A stretch of DNA of 43,977 nucleotides from Verrucomicrobiota bacterium (GCA_016198745.1 JACQHZ010000026.1:1-43977); one strand, 5' to 3'; numbered from the stretch's first letter, positions 33,895 to 43,253 are shown. Program-made: numbers and translations. Notes: generated from the letters alone by a model not told the origin.

Positions 33895-34779
33895 TCAATC
33901 GCGCCGGGTCGAAGGTTCAATTTCCAGCGAGAAATCCAGCGATGGCGCGGAATGAGTGAGGGCGCCGACGGAGATGAAGTTCACGCCCGTCCGAGCAAGC
34001 GCGGCGACGCGGTTGAGACTCACGCCGCCCGACACCTCGATCTTCGCGCGACCGTTCACCAGCCGGACCGCCCGCCGAATCTCCGGCAGACTCATGTTGT
34101 CGAGCATGATGATGTCGGCCTTTGCCGCAATGGCGTCGCAGACCTGGTCCAGCGCGGCGCATTCCACTTCGATCTTCAACGCAGGGCATCGTTTGCGCGC
34201 TTGCGACACCGCCTCGATCACGGGCTGTCGGCATCGGGTTGCGAGCGCGGCCAGGTGGTTGTCTTTGATCAGAACCATGTCGTAAAGCCCGAACCGATGG
34301 TTCACGCCGCCGCCGCAACAGACGGCGTATTTCTCCAGGGCGCGAAGGAGGGGAGTGGTCTTCCGCGTGTCGAGAATCTGGAGTTTCGGGTTTTTCGCCG
34401 CGTGTTTCGCGCGAACCACAAATCGCCGGGTCAGGGTTGCGATTCCGCTCAGACGCTGGATGAAATTGAGGGCAACCCGTTCGGCAGAGAGAAGCGCGCG
34501 GGTCTTTCCATGGATTTCGAGAATGCGTTCGCCTCGCCGCACCATCGCGCCATCCCGAAATCGGCGCGAAAACCTGGCTTTGCGATCCCGTTGCCGAAAC
34601 ACCTCGGCTGCCGCTTCAACGCCGCAGAGAACCCCGGTTGCCTTCGCAACGATGCAGGCGCATGAAACGGCGTTGGCGGGGATGGTCGCGAGCGATGTCA
34701 CATCACCTCCCGTTCCGAGGTCCTCCTTCAAGGCTGCGTTCACGAGATGGCGGATGTCGGAGGATGGGGGCAGTTTCAT
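33895..34779 (-). CDS. nadC: Nicotinate-nucleotide diphosphorylase (carboxylating), quinolinate phosphoribosyltransferase
   Basis: 294 residues, the usual length of the family. It converts quinolinate and PRPP to nicotinate mononucleotide, CO2 and pyrophosphate in de novo NAD synthesis, in the cytoplasm. Recognised motifs are KEDLGTGGDVTS near the N-terminus, ALNFIQRLSGIATLTR, the strongly conserved LDTRKTTPLLRALEKYAV, GGGVNHRFGLYDMVLIKDNH and EVECAALDQVCDAI, then MLDNMSLPEIRRAV and EVSGGVSLNRV. All are intact. It is a housekeeping gene beside accessory sugar genes; nadA and nadB are not in the window. The enolase scrap upstream on the same strand ends 85 bases before its ATG. Confidence 0.95.
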   Translation of the reverse strand: MKLPPSSDIRHLVNAALKEDLGTGGDVTSLATIPANAVSCACIVAKATGVLCGVEAAAEVFRQRDRKARFSRRFRDGAMVRRGERILEIHGKTRALLSAERVALNFIQRLSGIATLTRRFVVRAKHAAKNPKLQILDTRKTTPLLRALEKYAVCCGGGVNHRFGLYDMVLIKDNHLAALATRCRQPVIEAVSQARKRCPALKIEVECAALDQVCDAIAAKADIIMLDNMSLPEIRRAVRLVNGRAKIEVSGGVSLNRVAALARTGVNFISVGALTHSAPSLDFSLEIEPSTRRD

Positions 34780-34864
34780 GGTTGGCGCTGGCGCGCGGCT
34801 TTTTGTCGCATATCCCAGAGGAACACATCAAATCAAAAGCATGCGTTGGGCGTTTCGCTCAGAT

Positions 34865-35062
34865 TCAGCAAACGTCTTTGATCCGCAATGGTCCGACCAA
34901 GAGATCTTCGATGGATGGGTTGACGGTCTGGTCCGCCTCGATTGTGATGCCGTTGGGCATGGCCGCGACGACGTGGGTGTTGGAGAAACCGCCACGGTGT
35001 GCAGGGCGAACCCACAACCCCTCATCCCGTCTCCCTTTGCCAGCCACCGTAAGGCTGATCAC
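34865..35062 (-). pseudogene. C-terminal scrap of an enolase-superfamily (mandelate racemase-like) enzyme
   Basis: About 50 residues read GLWVRPAHRGGFSNTHVVAA and then MPNGITIEADQTVNPSIEDL with LLVGPLRIKD. This resembles the end of mandelate racemase/muconate-lactonizing-type enzymes, where the last barrel strand carries the general acid and the capping segment follows. The frame is open only from about 35062, with no N-terminal or central region. A sugar-acid dehydratase of this superfamily would fit the surrounding catabolic genes. It sits between the M14 peptidase (35067) and nadC (34779), all on the minus strand. Confidence 0.6.
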
Positions 35063-35066
35063 GGAT

Positions 35067-36215
35067 TCACTCCGGTCTGGACGCGAGTTTCTTCTTCACC
35101 TTGTCCCAAAGCTCGTAGGGCCGCAGACCGTCGCGATGGGCGAAGAACAGGATTTCTTCCAACGTGATCAGGCCGATGTCGAGCATCTGGTCGAGCGTAA
35201 AGAACCACTCCTTGGCGCCCATTGGCAATTCGCACATGACCGGCGTGCCGCCGCAGACCAGGTAAGTCGCCGCCATCTGCGTGAGGAACGGCTTCCCGAA
35301 GCTCGGCAAGGCGCCCCAGCTCATCCGACCAATCTCATACCCCTCGCGAAGCAAGCGACTCCGCGCCGCGCCGCCGATGCGGCTGATGGTGTGCTGATGG
35401 CCGACAGGGAGATAATAATCGGGCGTGTCGATCATCGAACCGGCATTGCAATGCCAGATAACGATGCCGTCGGGGCGCTCGCGCAGGTAACACTCCATCC
35501 ACGCTTGCGTTTCAGGTTGCCGATGCAGCGAGGTGAAATCGTACTGCAGGTTCACCCCCGCGTCGTTGAAGTAGCAGCCCATGTAGGCGACCTTGTCAGG
35601 CGGGATGGGAAAACAACGTTTGTTTTCTGGATACTTGAACGGCGTCCCATCGGCTAGGACTCCATGTGTCAGGCGATTGTGAAGCTCCGCGGGCGCCCCG
35701 CTGGTGTTCGGTACAGGCCACCGCTCGACACCGTCCATGTTGAGCCACGGGATGAAGACAATGCGGGTGTTGCGGGCGAGTTCGGCGAGACGCGGCCAGG
35801 GCTTGCCGCGCAGGTCGTTGCCGGTCTCGATGATCTGGCAGAGGTTGAACGTCGCAACCGTGCCCGTCAGTTCGCTTCCATGAATGCCGCCCTGAATCGC
35901 CACCACCGGTTTCGTTCGCCGCTTCGATCCGTAGAATGTTTCGGGATAAATCTCGGTCGGATCAGGCGGCGCGATCTTGGCCGCAATGGCCGAATGCAGG
36001 TTATCGGTTGTGGCGTTGATCTCTTCTCTCTCGCCGTACTCGATGGCGATGATGTCCCGTCCGCCCGCGCTTCGGCCGATCGTCCGCGCCGTCGCCTGCT
36101 TTAGCTTCTCGATGAGCGGCAATCCCATGTCGGGCTTGGCGATCCAAAACGGCGGACATTTCATCCATTGGGAAATGTCCCCAAACTCTTTTGTGATGAC
36201 GGATAGATTGTTCAT
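35067..36215 (-). CDS. M14-family zinc carboxypeptidase
   Basis: 382 residues without an obvious signal peptide. The M14 zinc site is visible: GGIHGSELTG (HxxE near residue 110) and the third ligand in IVIWHCNAGSM (about residue 253). FIPWLNMDGVERW supplies the conserved NxDG and Arg, and PVMCELPMG (about 327) the likely catalytic Glu. These enzymes remove C-terminal amino acids or cleave amide bonds in peptidoglycan-like peptides. The N-terminal GRSAGGRDIIAIEYG is also typical. The upstream region (36216-36346) holds a 111-bp repeat element, so its promoter is unclear. A link with sugar use is not obvious. Confidence 0.85.
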   Translation of the reverse strand: MNNLSVITKEFGDISQWMKCPPFWIAKPDMGLPLIEKLKQATARTIGRSAGGRDIIAIEYGEREEINATTDNLHSAIAAKIAPPDPTEIYPETFYGSKRRTKPVVAIQGGIHGSELTGTVATFNLCQIIETGNDLRGKPWPRLAELARNTRIVFIPWLNMDGVERWPVPNTSGAPAELHNRLTHGVLADGTPFKYPENKRCFPIPPDKVAYMGCYFNDAGVNLQYDFTSLHRQPETQAWMECYLRERPDGIVIWHCNAGSMIDTPDYYLPVGHQHTISRIGGAARSRLLREGYEIGRMSWGALPSFGKPFLTQMAATYLVCGGTPVMCELPMGAKEWFFTLDQMLDIGLITLEEILFFAHRDGLRPYELWDKVKKKLASRPE

Positions 36216-36230
36216 GGATTCCTAACCCAC

Positions 36231-36341
36231 ATATTTCATGAACTGTAGGGCAGGCGGCCCGCCTGCCAATCGCAGCAGGCGGCAACGGGGCCCGTTGCCC
36301 TACAAACAAATTGCGATGATTTTTCAGGACTCATGAAATAT
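36231..36341. repeat. 111-bp element with 11-bp terminal inverted repeats
   Basis: ATATTTCATGA (36231-36241) and TCATGAAATAT (36331-36341) are perfect inverted ends. Inside are a second inverted pair (GTAGGGCA 36245-36252 and TGCCCTAC 36296-36303) and two GC-rich hairpins. The right end overlaps TGAAATATCCGGGCTAG (36334-36350), a 17-mer also found at 7553-7569; the Gfo/Idh/MocA stop codon lies within it. It has the shape of a small non-autonomous mobile or palindromic repeat. Confidence 0.65.
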
Positions 36342-36346
36342 CCGGG

Positions 36347-37663
36347 CTAGAGGTACTCGTTAGGGAGAATTTTCACAACTTGGCCGCTCAACCGCGATTC
36401 ATCCGCCTTTTCGGCCAGCAGCGTGGCGGCCAGTCCCTCGGCGAATCCCGATTCGGGTTGTTCCCGGTTCTCGATTGCGTCGAGAAACCGCTTCAGCATC
36501 ACTTTGTCCGAACCGCCGTGCCCGCCGGGGGCGTTCTCGATTTTCTGCTCGATGCCCTCGCTGGCTGGCCTGCGCGAGGCGCGCGAGCAGGCGTCAGACT
36601 TGATGACGCGGATGATGTTCTCGGATGTATCCGCTTCCAACAAACCTTTCTCTCCCCAGACCTTGATCTCCCGCCGGCCGTCGCGCTGGAAGAGTTGGAG
36701 GTTGAAGTTGCCGCGCACGCCGTGATCCCATTCGAAGATGACGGTCTGGTTGTCCACAATGTCTTTGTCGTCGTGATAGACACACAGGTCCCCGCCATAG
36801 ACTTCCGTCTGTTGCGTTTTGTGAATGGGTTTGGCGCCGGTGACCGGGAAAACGAAGCCCGCCTGGTCCCTGTATGGACACGCGCGCTGGATGGATGCGG
36901 GGCATTCATGACAAGATTTTCCGCGGCCTATCGGCCCTTTTTCAGGAAGAAAAACATTCGTGCCGCCGAAGCTCGCCACCTTGATGATCCGGTGCTGGTG
37001 GCCGACGAGCCATTGCATGAAATCGAGGTCGTGCGAACACTTCGTATTCAGGAAACCTCCCGATTGTTTGCTGCGCCGATGGAATCGGCGCATGAACGAC
37101 GCGCTGTGCGCCACCGACAACTGCTCGCTGCCCGACAGGTGGATGATCTGTCCGAGGACGCCGGAGTCCACGGTCTCCTTGATGCGGCGAAAGAGATTGA
37201 CCTCCCGCAGGTTGAAACCCAGGTAGCCAATCACGCCCGACCGCCGATGCGCGCGGATGATCGCACGGCATTCGTCGCTGGTCGTGGCCATCGCCTTTTC
37301 GAGATACACGTGTTTGCCCGCCTGCATCGCCTCGATCGCGACGTCCTTGTGCGTGAACTCCGGCGTGGTGATGATCACGGCATCCATCTCGGCCTGGCGC
37401 AAAAACTCGCGCGAGTCAGTGAACCGTCGGGTTTCTCGAATGCCGCAGTAGTCGCAGAATTTTTGCAGGCGATCTTCATCCATGTCGCACAAGGCAAACA
37501 ATTTCGCCCGCGGGTGGGCGCCCTCCGCCAGCTGCTTCGCAAACGTCTCGGCCCGCGCGCCAAGGCCAATGACGCCAAGCTGATATCGTGGGCGCATCCC
37601 GGTCATCTTTGTTCCATGGGTTGCATTCGGCGGCGCGAAGGTCAAGGGGGTCTGAGACAGCAT
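36347..37663 (-). CDS. Gfo/Idh/MocA-family oxidoreductase
   Basis: 438 residues; NAD(P)-dependent sugar dehydrogenase fold. N-terminal Rossmann part: QLGVIGLGARAETFAKQLAE, then DAVIITTPEFTHKDVAIEAM, with the family catalytic lysine in HVYLEKAMATTSDEC. The C-terminal part contains TKCSHDLDFMQWLVG, matching the conserved His-Asp pair, and a cysteine-bearing insert (GKSCHECPASIQRACPY). The first ATG (37663) lies two bases after the upstream stop, which favours coupling. The family usually begins near the second or third in-frame ATG (37606 or 37597), the former preceded by GGAACAAAG. It probably oxidises a sugar released by the neighbouring heparinase-type lyase. Confidence 0.85.
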   Translation of the reverse strand: MLSQTPLTFAPPNATHGTKMTGMRPRYQLGVIGLGARAETFAKQLAEGAHPRAKLFALCDMDEDRLQKFCDYCGIRETRRFTDSREFLRQAEMDAVIITTPEFTHKDVAIEAMQAGKHVYLEKAMATTSDECRAIIRAHRRSGVIGYLGFNLREVNLFRRIKETVDSGVLGQIIHLSGSEQLSVAHSASFMRRFHRRSKQSGGFLNTKCSHDLDFMQWLVGHQHRIIKVASFGGTNVFLPEKGPIGRGKSCHECPASIQRACPYRDQAGFVFPVTGAKPIHKTQQTEVYGGDLCVYHDDKDIVDNQTVIFEWDHGVRGNFNLQLFQRDGRREIKVWGEKGLLEADTSENIIRVIKSDACSRASRRPASEGIEQKIENAPGGHGGSDKVMLKRFLDAIENREQPESGFAEGLAATLLAEKADESRLSGQVVKILPNEYL

Positions 37664-37665
37664 TT

Positions 37666-40308
37666 TTATAAAATTTTTTCGTTAAAAGACAGCTCTGCTT
37701 CCTTGCCTTGGGAGACCTTGAATGAAACTTCCTTGTTGCGAAAGGACACGTCGAAAGGTTCTCGACTGCAAATCAGGGAGGCGTCCCCGCCTTGAACTGA
37801 AAGCGCAAGCGCAAGCTGTTGATCGGATTCCCGGCCGATGACTTCTGGAATTTCGGCTCTCTCTTGAAACGGAGTCAAAAGAGTCACCAGACAACATGGA
37901 AGCTGCTCTTTCATTTGAAACGTGAGCCGCGGGCTGGGCTTTTGCCCGTACTGACCTTCGATCACCCAGCCGGCGAACGGTTCGCTTTGGCCCAGAGCGA
38001 CGGTCGCTTCAAAACGTTTTGGATGGATCATCTGAATATCTAAATCGCCACTGCCACTGGTGGTCATGAGCTCTCGGCCAGTCTTCTGAAAGGGCAGGGG
38101 AGGCAGCGTAAAATGCGATTCCAGGCGATGTTCTCCTTGTCCGGACAAGAAATCCAAGACAAAAACGTAGTGATGGTTCACAAATAAAACCGCACGTTGA
38201 TGTTTGACGGCAATGTGTCCGTTTTCGCCATAACCGCAGGCATACTCGCCGGCCGCGAATTGAACCAAGCGCCCAAAGAAATGGCGCCCATACCATGGGG
38301 TTGTGCGTTTCCATTGCTCGGGAAAGAAGCGGGTGGCCTGGTTTTCGCCATCCACACAGATGGTGGAATGTCCCGCGGTGGAAGTGCTGTATTTGCGCAT
38401 GGGAATCTCAGCGTCGTAGGCGCCGGACCCGATGTCGGTGATGAGCGTCTTGCCATAACGGACCAGGACCAATGTCAGGGCATCCTCATGGGCGTGAGCC
38501 GTGCCAAAAGGGCCTGCATCAAAACCCAACGCCATGCTGGATGGTCCCAAGCCGTCGCGCAAAATGAAATGGCCTGCAAACGGCAACGTATGACTGAAAG
38601 GGGCCGTCATGTTGCCCTTCCTGCCGTGAGAAGCGATCGCAAGGCCTTCCTCGATCCCCAGGGATGGTCCCTCCCGCAAAATGATGTCTTTGAGGCAATC
38701 ATCCTTGCGCCCGATCGCATCGCCCGAGCCGCTCATTTTTCCATCATTGAACGCTGCCACTTCCCCGTTGGGCAAGAGGTAGCATGCCGATGCCTTTAGG
38801 ATGCGTCGTCGCCAATCGGTGATCTCGGAAGGGACCTGGACGCCGGCCTGCTCGCAGAGCGTTGTGGCTTCTGTGATGCGTTGGTAGCAAACAATGTGGT
38901 ACATGGTGGAGAGTTCGACTTGCACGTCATCGGGCAGAAATTGCGTCCGGAGCGCGGCTAAAAAGTGATCGAAGTAGGTTTGACGCATCCATTCATTTCT
39001 TTTCAGTTCCGCGCATAAAACGGAAAGTTGGACGATATGGCTCGATATGATGAGGCTGTGATTTTTCGGATAAATCCGAAAAATCCTTTTATCCAGCGCC
39101 GTGGCCACTTCAACAACCGCTTTATAAAGGTCCAGGAGTAATTTTTCTCGAACCAGGCCGGTATCGAGCAGGGAGAAAAGGGTGCGCACCATGCAAACCA
39201 GGCGATGCGAGATGATGATTGGGCACCAGCGGACTCCAAATCGCACCGGCGTCAGGGATTGTCGAAGATCGTAGCCTTCCAGCCAACTCTCAGTCAACTC
39301 GATCGCTTTGCGCGCGTATTTGGGATCGCCTTGTTGTCGGTGCGCCGAAACCAGCTCGGCGAGGAAATCGAACCGGCTGACATGCATCATCGCATAGAGG
39401 TTATCTCGATGGGCGTCCCAATCCGGGATGGGTCCAAATTCGACAAAAGCGTCTCTGAACCAAAGTTTGTTCCTTAAAATATCATCGCAACGGATCATCT
39501 CAACAGGTGGAAGAGTTCCGAAAGCCAGGCATGGCTGCTTGGAAACACGCTGGGTTAGCTGATCGAGGAAAGCGCCTTCCGGATGAGGCTCTTGCTTCAA
39601 ATAATAATCCTTAATGCAATCTTTTCCGGGATCGGGACCGTTGAGCGGCTCGGTTTGCGCTTCCACAAATAGATCGTGCTCTCGACTCTTGATAAATGTT
39701 TCAATCGCCAAATCCGAATAAGAACATCCATCAGCAGGGGCGGCAGGCGGACCGCCCAGCGCCAGGAAATCAGCCTGCTCCACGTGCCACCACGAGCCAA
39801 AAGGCGTGGGCCAACGGGTAATGCCTTCGGCGGGGACCCATCGCGCCAGCCGCATCCGCCAGGGGTGGGGGATCTCTTGAGATGGTAGTGTGATGGTTGC
39901 TTCCCATCCATGCGGGTTTTCGGCAACTTGCGCGCTCCAGCCTGTAATGGGATTGAGTAATTTATCGTGCCGCTCGCTGAGCAACTGGCCCTGTCGCGTT
40001 ACCGTCAGATGGAGACATCCACCGTCGGCGCCTACCGGCATTTGAATGAGAACATATTCGGCGCGCCAAAGATCCGGATCGCCAATGGGGCGAATCTCCT
40101 GATTTGCAGCGGCTGGTCCCGCTTCGCATTTGAAATGAACAACCCAATCGTTGGAAGTTCGCTCAAAACGAATGGTCGTCGTCCGCGCAGAACGCTGGTG
40201 CGGCGCGCGATGCCCCAGGAACGGCTCTTGGCTGAGCCAAAAACGGGTCTCAATCCAAGGTGAGATCAGACCCTTGGACGAACTTGGCGTGAGATTGATC
40301 TTGCTCAA
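37666..40308 (-). CDS. CBM9-like plus heparinase II/III (polysaccharide lyase) fusion
   Basis: 880 residues. Residues about 1-215 form a CBM9-like beta-sandwich (ETRFWLSQEPFLGHRAP...; HGWEATITLPSQEIPHPW). An alpha/alpha toroid follows (ELTESWLEGYDLRQSL; RIYPKNHSLIISSH near 415; MYHIVCYQRITEA), then the beta domain of the Heparinase II/III family (FGTAHAHEDALTLVLVRYGK near 600; YDAEIPMRKYSTSTAGHST). These enzymes cleave uronic-acid polysaccharides by beta-elimination. No signal peptide is seen, so it may act inside the cell on oligomers. The start appears to be TTG at 40308, overlapping the LamG stop as TTGA. The next gene starts two bases after its stop. Confidence 0.8.
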   Translation of the reverse strand: MSKINLTPSSSKGLISPWIETRFWLSQEPFLGHRAPHQRSARTTTIRFERTSNDWVVHFKCEAGPAAANQEIRPIGDPDLWRAEYVLIQMPVGADGGCLHLTVTRQGQLLSERHDKLLNPITGWSAQVAENPHGWEATITLPSQEIPHPWRMRLARWVPAEGITRWPTPFGSWWHVEQADFLALGGPPAAPADGCSYSDLAIETFIKSREHDLFVEAQTEPLNGPDPGKDCIKDYYLKQEPHPEGAFLDQLTQRVSKQPCLAFGTLPPVEMIRCDDILRNKLWFRDAFVEFGPIPDWDAHRDNLYAMMHVSRFDFLAELVSAHRQQGDPKYARKAIELTESWLEGYDLRQSLTPVRFGVRWCPIIISHRLVCMVRTLFSLLDTGLVREKLLLDLYKAVVEVATALDKRIFRIYPKNHSLIISSHIVQLSVLCAELKRNEWMRQTYFDHFLAALRTQFLPDDVQVELSTMYHIVCYQRITEATTLCEQAGVQVPSEITDWRRRILKASACYLLPNGEVAAFNDGKMSGSGDAIGRKDDCLKDIILREGPSLGIEEGLAIASHGRKGNMTAPFSHTLPFAGHFILRDGLGPSSMALGFDAGPFGTAHAHEDALTLVLVRYGKTLITDIGSGAYDAEIPMRKYSTSTAGHSTICVDGENQATRFFPEQWKRTTPWYGRHFFGRLVQFAAGEYACGYGENGHIAVKHQRAVLFVNHHYVFVLDFLSGQGEHRLESHFTLPPLPFQKTGRELMTTSGSGDLDIQMIHPKRFEATVALGQSEPFAGWVIEGQYGQKPSPRLTFQMKEQLPCCLVTLLTPFQERAEIPEVIGRESDQQLALALSVQGGDASLICSREPFDVSFRNKEVSFKVSQGKEAELSFNEKIL

Positions 40309-41045
40309 GGTTTGGCGAGTGCTGACTTGCCATTTTTACCCTGAAGAAAAAGCAGCCCGATATCCTTGCGCTCCAGAGCCTTTTCAAAGACAACGACTTC
40401 ATCGATCAAACCAGAATAAAAATGGCTGCCCATACCATGACCGATCACAAACTCCGCAACTTCGGCGTGATGCAGTGGCGCTTCAAGCTGCAGCTCTGCA
40501 GGGGGATTGAGTTCTGTTGAGGAGCGAGGCTCCACGTAAAGTTCCGCTTTATTGGATTCTTTGCGATAGACAAATACCACATAAAACCACTCGTTAGGCA
40601 CAACTTGAACCGGAGAGTTAAGATGAATCAACTTGGCGCCGTCGGTGGACAAAAAAGCGATCATGCGTCCTCCTGTATTTTTCTTTCCGGCAATCTCAAT
40701 GCTAAACTGCCCATGTTCATGTTCCCAGCGCCTAAATATTCCATATGCGATGGAGTCGCCTTCACTGCTTTCCGGCAGCTTAATCCAACCACCAATCGTC
40801 AGATTGTCCGAGAAATTGAGTTTTGATTTATTGGGGGTGCGAATCAGGTTTTTCCCTTTGAAATTGGCAGCCATGCCGACTACGCCCGGTGAGTAGGTCA
40901 AGGTCTTATAAGGATCCAAAAAGGCATGCGTGTTGCTTGAGGCGTCGCGAACTTCTTCGTCCAATGGCAGGTACGCCGCCGGCTCCTCGGCAGAATAGAG
41001 TTGATTGGCCAGCAACACAGTAAAAAGACAGAGGAGACGTTTCAT
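40305..41045 (-). CDS. Exported LamG-domain protein
   Basis: 246 residues from the ATG at 41045, chosen over 41105 because it starts the signal peptide MKRLLCLFTVLLANQLYSA. One LamG (concanavalin-like) domain fills the rest: EPAAYLPLDEEVRDASSNTH, DNLTIGGWIKLPESSEGDS, NEWFYVVFVYRKESNKAEL and the closing FYSGLIDEVVVFEKALERKD. It probably binds saccharide at the cell surface. Its stop overlaps the TTG start of the lyase, and it follows the propeller gene by 34 bases, so pilin, propeller, LamG and lyase look like one operon. Confidence 0.85.
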   Translation of the reverse strand: MKRLLCLFTVLLANQLYSAEEPAAYLPLDEEVRDASSNTHAFLDPYKTLTYSPGVVGMAANFKGKNLIRTPNKSKLNFSDNLTIGGWIKLPESSEGDSIAYGIFRRWEHEHGQFSIEIAGKKNTGGRMIAFLSTDGAKLIHLNSPVQVVPNEWFYVVFVYRKESNKAELYVEPRSSTELNPPAELQLEAPLHHAEVAEFVIGHGMGSHFYSGLIDEVVVFEKALERKDIGLLFLQGKNGKSALAKP

Positions 41046-41079
41046 TTGGGTGGGTGTTTGGTCATTTTGTTGGGACCTC

Positions 41080-43155
41080 TTAGTTCTCCGGTTCGGAGGA
41101 ATCAATTGGAAGCTTCAGAATGACCTTGTGCAACTCTGTCCCTGCCATATTATCCGCGCCGCCGCCCGTGGCGGCATAAAGATCATCTCCAACCCACGTC
41201 ATACAAGTTACCGGACCATCAAATTCACCCGCGATATCCACTCTGCATGTGGATGGATCCACTCGCACCAAAGTCTTCGCCCCCAGGATCGCCCAGATGG
41301 AGCGATCGTTTTGCTTTTGGGCTTTCGCACCAGTCATCTCAAAAGGCAAGGAACTCCAGTTCAGGCATTTTTTTTGGGCCAGATCGTAACGGTAAATCCC
41401 CTTCTCCGAGACCAGGCCGATGATCTGTGTCGGACTCACTTTGTAAAGAGCGCCCGTGTTTTGGAGCTTTGGACGGATGGTGATGCGCTCCGCCTCCTTC
41501 AACTCCATGTCGTAGCAGACGAGTTGCGCTTCGGTTGGCATTTTTCCAGTGCCGCCGGGGTCTTCCTGGACTACGCCTGAATAAATGATCCGTTCCTGCT
41601 CATCCATCAAAACCATGCCTCGAGGCTTTAAAAAGTTCAGGCCTTCGTGGTGGCCGCCGAAGCTTTTCTTGACGGGATCATAAAAGCCGACGCCGCCGCC
41701 GGTTCCCGTTCGCTCGCGCCGACCGCCGAAATAGAGCCGGCCATTTTTTGAAGGTTCCAGGAAACAGGCGTAATGGGTGTCGGTATGCGGACGGAAGTTC
41801 CCCAATTTGAGGGGGTTGAGTTCCGCCGGAGCATCCTGGCTTTCTTCGAGCAGACGATTTGAGGTCCAGGGCTTGGATGGATCGTAACGATACAAAACGC
41901 TGCTGGGATAACCGGCGATGTAAACCAAGCCATTCATGATCGTGCGCGGCCCCTGGCTTGGACCATGCGCGCCGTAAAAACTGGTTTTCTTATCGGCGGG
42001 GTTATACGAAAAAAAACCGTGATATTGTTTCGCATTGCCAAGCAAAGTCCCATTGGGCAAAGCGATCAGTGATTCGATCGCGACCGGCGTTATATATTTC
42101 ACCTTGAACGGGACATCTTTCCATGCATCTTTGCTGTCCGCCGGGCGCCAGAAAACGTGGCCGGCGCCATCCGCGTCCGGATTTAACTGTGAGAGATCAA
42201 GTTCCGGCGGTTTAACCACCGGCGAATGGATCGGCTTGACGGAGCGTGGTTTGAATGGAAGTTTGGCGGGATCATAATTCGGCTCAAACGGATGAATGAC
42301 GCCGTCGGCGCACCAAAAGATGTCTTGTTTTGCCTCGGGTGTATCCTTGTATGAAATTAGTTTGGCGATGATTCCCTCCTCCTTCAAATCCAGGCTGATC
42401 CAGCCTGCGCCCGCGCACACTTTGAGAACCTTGGATTCGCGCGTCTTGATATTGAGAGCAGCCAATTCCCATGGAGTCTGTCCCACGGCGACATAAACCC
42501 AGGGCGGATCGGCAGCCAGGTAGTAGCCGTAGGAGTAACTCACGCGATTCTTGCCGACCTGCCCCAGAACCTTGTATTTCAAGGTGTCCGGATCAATTTG
42601 AACCACGGTGGGCAAATCCTTCGCCTGGGTTGCGCCGTAAATCATCCCATCGGGTCCAAACTCCAGGCGGAAGACAAATTTGTCGCCCATCTCCGGATCA
42701 GCCACTTCCCCCACCTTCTTGATCGTTTCATCGGCAGGATCGTAGTAGGTAATGACATTTCCAAGTTCAGAAAAAAAGATTCGCCCATTCCTGGCGCGAA
42801 CTTGGTTGCCATGCTGGTAATTGCTGTTGGTGTACTGCCCGGAATCGCCTTCCGTGATGGCGCATTTGCCCGTTTGAAGGTCCAAGACCACGTACTCGAC
42901 AGGCGCGGCAGACTTGTATTCGTAGAACTGGGTGATGAAGTTGAAGCCGCCGCGAGAATTGGACGCCAACGCCGTGCTCCATGCCCTGGAAGAACGCACC
43001 GGCACGCTCACCAACTGCGTCTTCAGCGGCTGAGCGGTCGCGAGATCAATTTCCGCAAGGGCGGTGAACGCCAGGGTGGTCGCCCAAAAATAAAACGTTA
43101 TAAAACGAGCTGCTTGCAAAACTTTGTAGCGGCGCTTCTGTGAAGCGCCGTCCAT
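41080..43155 (-). CDS. Exported beta-propeller protein
   Basis: About 691 residues from the ATG at 43155. An upstream ATG at 43236 adds 27 residues, and a TTG near 43122 would start directly at the signal peptide QAARFITFYFWATTLAFTAL. The body shows repeated propeller strands such as RARNGRIFFSELGNVITYYD, FGPDGMIYGATQAKDLP, ESLIALPNGTLLGNAKQYHG and VTCMTWVGDDLYAATGGG. There is no catalytic motif I can name; related proteins bind or display saccharide, or act as lyases of the oligogalacturonate type. The 5' end carries a palindromic repeat (43114-43209) that obscures the true start. It follows pseudopilin D and precedes the LamG gene. Confidence 0.75.
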   Translation of the reverse strand: MDGASQKRRYKVLQAARFITFYFWATTLAFTALAEIDLATAQPLKTQLVSVPVRSSRAWSTALASNSRGGFNFITQFYEYKSAAPVEYVVLDLQTGKCAITEGDSGQYTNSNYQHGNQVRARNGRIFFSELGNVITYYDPADETIKKVGEVADPEMGDKFVFRLEFGPDGMIYGATQAKDLPTVVQIDPDTLKYKVLGQVGKNRVSYSYGYYLAADPPWVYVAVGQTPWELAALNIKTRESKVLKVCAGAGWISLDLKEEGIIAKLISYKDTPEAKQDIFWCADGVIHPFEPNYDPAKLPFKPRSVKPIHSPVVKPPELDLSQLNPDADGAGHVFWRPADSKDAWKDVPFKVKYITPVAIESLIALPNGTLLGNAKQYHGFFSYNPADKKTSFYGAHGPSQGPRTIMNGLVYIAGYPSSVLYRYDPSKPWTSNRLLEESQDAPAELNPLKLGNFRPHTDTHYACFLEPSKNGRLYFGGRRERTGTGGGVGFYDPVKKSFGGHHEGLNFLKPRGMVLMDEQERIIYSGVVQEDPGGTGKMPTEAQLVCYDMELKEAERITIRPKLQNTGALYKVSPTQIIGLVSEKGIYRYDLAQKKCLNWSSLPFEMTGAKAQKQNDRSIWAILGAKTLVRVDPSTCRVDIAGEFDGPVTCMTWVGDDLYAATGGGADNMAGTELHKVILKLPIDSSEPEN

Positions 43156-43209
43156 CGGGAGCCTGCGCTTCGCAGAAGCGCAGCTACATCTCGCGGCGTA
43201 GTTTTGCAA
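43114..43209. repeat. 96-bp palindromic element in the propeller 5' end
   Basis: TTGCAAAACT (43114-43123) and AGTTTTGCAA (43200-43209) are perfect inverted ends. Between them lie GTAGCGGCGCTTCTG with GAAGCGCCG and a further GCGCTTCGCAGAAGCGC hairpin ending in GCTAC, giving an overall stem-loop structure. The ATG at 43155 lies inside it, so the element either supplies the start or has landed next to it. Confidence 0.65.
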
Positions 43210-43253
43210 GAGGTTCAAACTACATTTTGCAGTCATAATTTTGCGGCGTGTGT

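Noticed and set aside
36380-37795. A 471-codon open frame on the plus strand
   Set aside because: Antisense to the Gfo/Idh/MocA gene and the lyase end. Composition is that of a shadow frame and the opposite strand shows clear family motifs.
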